NCBI GenBank assembly: GCA_025093555.1
Contig: JAIWNF010000007.1
Coordinates: 558,001 to 622,000, forward strand
Direction of reading: 5' to 3'
Length of the DNA stretch: 64,000 nucleotides
From: Circinella umbellata
Taxonomy: Eukaryota; Mucoromycota; Mucoromycetes; Mucorales; Lichtheimiaceae
Shown here: positions 59,213-64,000 of the stretch, piece by piece
Layout of the letters: the number at the start of each line of letters is the position of its first letter
Numbering within the stretch: the stretch's first letter is position 1
Notes under the pieces: model-generated
The model's database searches: none
What the model saw: the letters and a program-made list of their open reading frames with translations, nothing else
What the model was told of the DNA's origin: nothing
Translations under genes and position numbers: made by a program

Positions 59213-60248
59213 ATGCAGGAAGAACAGTCTGGTAAAAGGCGGAAAACAAGTCATCCACACCCATCACCACAACCACTACCTTCTGAACAAATTACTAATA
59301 CTTCTCGATCGTCATTTCTTTTTTCTCGCCATGCCCCTCTTGTTTTCTCAAAGTACTTAACATAATTATTTTTTTTCTTTTTTTTTTAATGTCAAACATG
59401 AAATATTATATTGTCATTTATTAAACTCTCTTGTAATAGTTATTTGAAATTATTACTTCATGCTTGTGGTTTATTTATTTTTATTCTCGCCATCCATTTT
59501 ATTTTAAGTGCATCACACCGAGAGATTGACGGCCGAGTTATGCAACATTTACAAGGTTCTTTTTTTTTACCTTTATGCAATAACAATAATAATCATAGTG
59601 ACCACTAAAAACTAAAAAAAGTGACATTACATTAACACGTGAATATTTGATTGTCTTTTTTTTTTGACTTCCAAATGATTAAACCATATATCGGCTATTG
59701 CGGGTAATGAATCACAGAGCTGGAAGAAGAAAAGATACAATGTTTTAAAAAGTATCAAGAAAACCAATGTGATTTATATGGTCATCAACCATTTTTTAGT
59801 CACTTTTGTAATCAATGGCAACAATATCCTTTTTTTTCCCCGTATTATTATGATTATTTATGTTTCTATGATACCTTTTCTATTATCCTTAACCAAAAAC
59901 AATGAAATTACATGTATGAACCGTGACCTTGGAGCTGGTATTGCTAGGTAACATGGAATTTTTTTTTTATATGTTGGCTCAACATTATGTTGCAATATTT
60001 TAAAATCCAATCAAAATTTATATCTAGGACGAAAATGATAATGATGGCGTATGGAGAGATGGTCAATGCGCTTGTTGAACCACTAACAATCAAGGCTATG
60101 GTAAGTAATTCTGATAATAATAATAATAATAATAATTCTTGATATTATCATTGCTGTTGTTAATCAATATATATATAATATCTAAACAAAGTTGACAATA
60201 TGTCTTTTACTATTTGGAGTTTTTATCGGGTCAACTCTAGTCTTTTAA
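59213..60248 (+). CDS. brl1: Brl1/Brr6-type nuclear envelope protein
   Basis: Six exons (59213-59352, 59440-59555, 59718-59823, 59912-59947, 60028-60100, 60192-60248) give 175 residues. A charged, Pro/Ser-rich N-terminus precedes a first membrane span (LLLHACGLFIFILAIHFILS). The lumenal domain has the four conserved cysteines: EKIQCFKKYQENQCDLYG, then HFCNQWQQCMNRD. LGAGIARTKMIMMAYGEMVN and ALVEPLTIKAM follow, then a second span (LTICLLLFGVFIGSTLVF) that ends the protein. This is the di-cysteine-pair domain of Brl1/Brr6, integral nuclear-envelope proteins that promote membrane fusion during nuclear pore assembly and lipid homeostasis. The CNQWQQCMNRD strip is formed only if the 88-nt AT-AC intron between exons 3 and 4 is removed. 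The weakest splice site is the GTTCTT donor of intron 2. Confidence 0.9.
59824..59911 (+). other. U12-type AT-AC intron in brl1
   Basis: The intron begins ATATCCTTTTTTTT, a perfect U12 5' splice site (RTATCCTTT). It contains TTATCCTTAACC at 59883-59894, matching the U12 branch-point consensus TTCCTTAAC, and ends ATTAC. No GT-AG pair can join the two flanking exons here: no AG lies between 59825 and the required exon start. Removal restores the frame and the family-conserved Cys pair. Confidence 0.88.
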
Positions 60249-60395
60249 ATATATTTTATATACCAGTTTCTCGCTTGTTTTTCTTACTATTACTAGGAGA
60301 AAAATTGTTACAATTATCACTCTAAATATTATTCAACAAAAGTAAAACTTGCTTTTATTATTATTATATCATGAAAAAATATATTTTATTTTACT

Positions 60396-62944
60396 TTAAA
60401 ACTTAAATTCCCTCTTTTTGCCTTCCTTCTTGCTTTCCTGAGATCTCATTTTTTTGGCTTGTCTGTTTGCAGCATGTTCAGCATACATATCAGACAAATC
60501 TTCATCTGCACCTGGTAATTTAGATTTCAAATGAGCATCATATTTAGCACGTAAAGTTGATTCATCCAATCCACTTTCCAGTTCACTTGGATCAATAGCG
60601 ACATCCACGTTTTCACCCATCTTTCGTTTGGATGATCGTACAGCTGGTGCTTCATCACCTTTCTGTTCAACTGTAGACATATCATAACCATGCTGTGAAC
60701 CCATATAACCAGTAATGTTCTTCTGAACTTCAGGAAGTACTTGATACAATTGTCGAGGTTGTCCTTCATCTTCTTCTTCCGTTCGTCGAACTTCTTTACG
60801 TAACTCTATAAAATCGGGCGTTTCCAATCCAGATGCAACAGAAGTCATTCCAGATGGAGTTGCAAGACCCTCTTGAACATCACCTTGTGTTTCTTCTTCC
60901 TCTTCACCCTTTTCTTCATCTGATTCTTCTTCCTCTTCTTCCTCCTCCTCTTCTTCGTATTCTATATATCAAAGAAAAAAACGGATCCGTTTCGTAAGTA
61001 TAAAATTAGGAAAAAATTCACACGATGCCCATTTTTTTTTACCTTCTTCGGACTCCAATTCACCCCATAAGTTCTTTTCAACTGGTTCCACGATCTATTA
61101 TATATAGATGTATCACGGGTTAATATGATAGAATTATCACTATGTATATTATATATCAAGTATATTTACAAGAGTAAGGAAAGTAATATATTTATTTTTA
61201 CCTCTGGGGGAGCAACTTCTTGTTGGGTCACACCAAATACATCACCATACAGTGGTCGATTAAACTATTGTTATATAATGCACGTGTTAGTTATTAGTTA
61301 CTATAGTTACTGTTTTTTTTGCATAAATAATGACAACTTTTTTTTTACCTCATCCACAGGTGGTCTACCCCAACCACCAGGATGGTAACCCCATTGAGCA
61401 CCATCGGGTATCGGTGAATTTAAACCAGCAATCTTCAAAGTTGGATAACTTGGTGGTGGACCATATCGTTGCATGTTGATAAGCCATGGTGGAGGTGCCA
61501 AAGGTGGCATATTAAGTGCAATCTTTAACTCATCAGATAAATGACCTGGTTTTTTTTCCTTGAGTTTGGTTTCAAATTCTTTACCTTCATAATACCTAAT
61601 TATTTATATACATTAGTTAGCTGCTGGTTTTTTTTCACTCATAACCTTTGTCATTAATAAATAATTATTTCTAAATGAATAAAAGACTTACAATTCACCA
61701 TGCATCGTAACCTTTGGCTTTGATTGGAATCTAAAGAACGCATCATGCAATTTTTGATAATCGATATCTAGTTTACCCATTTTAGGTGCTACGCGTTCGC
61801 GTGTCTTTGATTTGAGTTTAGCTGCATCCTCTTTTTCTTTTACTGCATCACGCATTTCCATAATGCCAGTATCCTTGATGAAATCTATAAAAAATAGAAT
61901 TATTTATTATTAATATTGTATTTAATAACAAAACTGATTGAGGCACTATAAAATATACTTTACCAGGTAATTCCCATGGTGGTTTTTCAATACCACGCTT
62001 TCCTTGTAGATACTTTCGTTTTTGACTCCAGTGTGCTGGTACAGGTACCGTATTACGATATGATTTAAGATTTACTAAGAGTTTCGGATCTGCTGCTGTC
62101 ACATCCCACCACTATGGATAATTTATATCCAAATATCTTTAGTGTTAGTATTTATAATTTTTCTTTCTTTCTTTTCATTATTTTGCCCTTTGATTCTTAA
62201 TTCATTCCTTACCTCAACTGCTTCTGGCTTTTTCACCAATTGTTTCAATTCTGCCACGTCTAAACGCTGCAACTTTTTAAGTTTCTTTTTTGACAATGGT
62301 TGATCTGACTGATTATTTTCGTCTTCATTTTCAGAATCGAGATCATCGTCTTTTTTTGTAATTGTACCAGCTTGGTCTAGATCGTTTTCCCCAGTCGTTT
62401 CGTCTTTTTGATCATTATCCTAACAATAACATTGTGAATTTCATTGTTAGTAATCTTTTTCAAAGAAAAATAATGATATTTTCGGTACTAGCGTGTGTGT
62501 GTGTGTGTGCGTGTTCTTTCTTTCCCTCATACATACTTCTTCTGCATCATTTTTGCTGATTTGATAATGTTTAAATACTTCAGACATTTGTTGAAGTACA
62601 TTTTCATCGACATTTGACAAGGTTTCAATATTCTTTAAAGAATCAGCATCAACAGCTTGAGTAACATATTCAATTTCAACATCATTTAATGAATCGTCTC
62701 TTTGTGAACTTCGACTTTCGAATTCCTAGAAGGAGAAGTATCGATTTATTGTTATTGTCATTATTATATGATTAAAATAGAAATATATTATATTATTATT
62801 TTCTTTTACCTTTTTGTATTCAGCAAGTTCTTGCTCACGTTGTTTTTTTGACTTTTTTCGCCTTCGCTGACGATTTGCATCTTTTTTTTGTGCTGCACCA
62901 TTAGTCTTTTCTACTTGTGTTGTTGCAATATCTTCCTTTGCCAT
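60396..62944 (-). CDS. sf3b2: Splicing factor 3B subunit 2 (SF3B2/SAP145, yeast Cus1)
   Basis: Nine exons (62944-62810, 62725-62537, 62419-62213, 62111-61964, 61884-61692, 61595-61349, 61264-61202, 61094-61043, 60961-60396) give 599 residues. A Lys/Arg-rich N-terminus (RQRRRKKSKKQREQE) is followed by acidic linkers. The DUF382 core (about 170-300) reads WWDVTAADPKLLVNLKSYRN, VPAHWSQKRKYLQGKRGIEK and PPWELPDFIKDTG. The PSP domain (about 300-380) reads YYEGKEFETKLKEKKPGHLS, then PPPWLINMQRYGPPPSYPTL, GLNSPIPDGAQWGYHPGGWG and FNRPLYGDVFG. SF3B2 is part of SF3b in the U2 snRNP and contacts pre-mRNA near the branch point; in other eukaryotes SF3b is also shared with the U11/U12 di-snRNP. An acidic run and Lys-rich end follow. 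All nine exons use ordinary GT-AG introns. It converges on brl1 with 147 bp between the stops. Confidence 0.95.
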
Positions 62945-63662
62945 AGTCGATCAATGGAGGTGTGCTGGAAAATATATAATTATATATGAATGGGATTAAA
63001 TATAAAAAAAAAAATCGCGCAGATACACACACACACCACCAGTTTCGATTCGTTACTTCAATTGAAGTTATAATAAATTCAGTCACAGCAGCCTGACTAT
63101 TATCCGCAGCTGTACAATTTAAAGTAGTAATTAGTATATAACCATGATATGTTCCCTGAGTTATTACGTCAATTTTTATATTTTTCTAGAATAGTATTAT
63201 AATATAAAACATACATTAACTCCAAGTAGTAACTACTGTATAGTGTACTGCTGACAGTATAAGACTCTCTCAATGCAATGACTTGCGTGTGCTATTATCT
63301 TCAACTTTGAGATGATCAATAACAAAGGAAAAATAAGCAATACATCTATACTAAAATCAAAAAACAAAAATAAGATTTGTTATAAAAATAACTAACTTCT
63401 CAATTTCCATCCAAAATAGAGAAGAACAATACACATTATTTTTAGTTATTGCCCATTCTTGTTCTTCTAACACATATAAATACATAGTAATTTAGAGCGT
63501 CACAAGACGCAATGCATATGATCGCATTGACAACTAATTAAATTTTACATCGACTCATACATCATATTCATATTTTCTCACTTTTTTTTCCCTTTCTTTA
63601 GACTTCAATTGAATTTTTTTTTACATCCACCCTATAGTGGTTGTCTTACAAAAAAAAGAGCG
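62945..63662. promoter_or_regulatory. Divergent promoter region upstream of SF3B2 and the terminal gene
   Basis: AT-rich spacer between divergent starts. It contains an AC microsatellite (about 63023-63036) and pyrimidine-rich leaders on both sides. No gene or recognised site was seen. Confidence 0.4.
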
Positions 63663-64000
63663 ATGTATACAAATATGACTGAAGTATTTTATTCAAATGT
63701 TATTGTAAAGACCAGTCCAATAATGTATGGAAACCGTGTTGAATTTTATATAAAAGTTGGAAACACTTCAACTTTATGTGTAGTCGAAGAGCCAAAATTG
63801 AAAGTTGCCTTGTGTGAGTTGCAAGTAGCTAAAATGTCCATCCTGGACCTGAAAGGTTTTCTTTTATTTTATTTTTATTTTTTTACCTCTCATTTATTAT
63901 GTATATATAACAATACGCAAAAACAGATTTTAATATGAAATATGTAAATATATAGGCTATTATATAGAAGAGATAGGGGGAGTTGAACAACCAACAATTA
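63663..64000 (+). CDS. Unknown protein, truncated by the window end
   Basis: Exon 1 runs 63663-63855 and a second exon probably starts at 63956, after TATAG, continuing past 64000. The visible part reads MYTNMTEVFYSNVIVKTSPI, then MYGNRVEFYIKVGNTSTLCV and ALCELQVAKMSILDLKGYY. It has a beta-strand-rich pattern with no motif I recognise. A second ATG four codons later (63675) is an alternative start. The earlier acceptor at 63926 would bring a stop within ten codons and was not used. Confidence 0.5.

Noticed and set aside
59769..59951. Open frame reading through exon 3, intron and exon 4 of brl1 in one frame
   Set aside because: It destroys the first Cys pair and the conserved CNQW strip. The AT-AC intron model restores both.

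Overview
The window is a stretch of an AT-rich fungal nuclear genome. The genes have many short GT-AG introns (about 50-350 nt), many poly-A/T tracts and long AT-rich spacers. Gene content (septin, SF3B2, Obg/Mtg2, Brl1/Brr6, triple HMG-box factor, GRF-like Cys/His protein) and one multi-exon gene of a type I associate with Mucorales point to an early-diverging Mucoromycota fungus. This placement is an inference from gene style, not from a search. All exon structures were read by eye from splice sites and reading phase; each complete model below is phase-consistent from ATG to stop.

Layout. 1-10.4 kb: PKA regulatory subunit, septin, a Cys/His-rich protein with two GRF-like modules, and a small coiled-coil/RING protein, all on the + strand. 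10.6-13.8 kb (-): a six-exon protein with three HMG boxes. 13.8-25.9 kb: a 12-kb gene desert holding a four-copy ~215-bp repeat with exon-like pieces and a second, more degenerate repeat block. 25.9-27.6 kb: a membrane-anchored SGNH/GDSL hydrolase (+) and Mdm35 (-). 27.8-35.2 kb: a 7.37-kb inverted-repeat element. 35.5-41.5 kb (+): a ZC3H3-type five-CCCH protein, a beta-trefoil plus DUF3759-like protein, and mitochondrial Obg GTPase. 41.6-42.8 kb (-): a secreted GH43 arabinanase. 46.5-51.0 kb (+): a full-length ABCB transporter. 51.9-53.5 kb (+): a membrane-anchored metallophosphatase. 55.8-58.7 kb (-): acyl-CoA oxidase. 59.2-60.2 kb (+): Brl1/Brr6. 60.4-62.9 kb (-): SF3B2. 63.7 kb to the end (+): a truncated unknown gene.

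Two things stand out. First, the element at 27,825-35,191 has perfect 248-bp terminal inverted repeats carrying seven same-strand TTTGCG motifs, flanked by TA on both sides. It contains an apparently intact 10-exon gene (~547 codons) with a W-G-x-G-E-x-K motif suggestive of a PD-(D/E)XK-like nuclease, a 152-bp two-variant tandem array grown on one arm, a degraded Ty3-type reverse transcriptase fragment, and a short possible zinc-finger ORF. It could be a young member of an undescribed class of DNA transposon. Second, the Brl1/Brr6 gene can only be completed through an 88-nt AT-AC intron with a textbook U12 5' splice site and branch point, implying a working minor spliceosome in this fungus.

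The remaining genes are ordinary housekeeping functions: cAMP signalling, cytokinesis, mRNA processing, nuclear-envelope and mitochondrial biogenesis, peroxisomal beta-oxidation, plant-polysaccharide digestion and drug export. They show no obvious operon-like or cluster logic.
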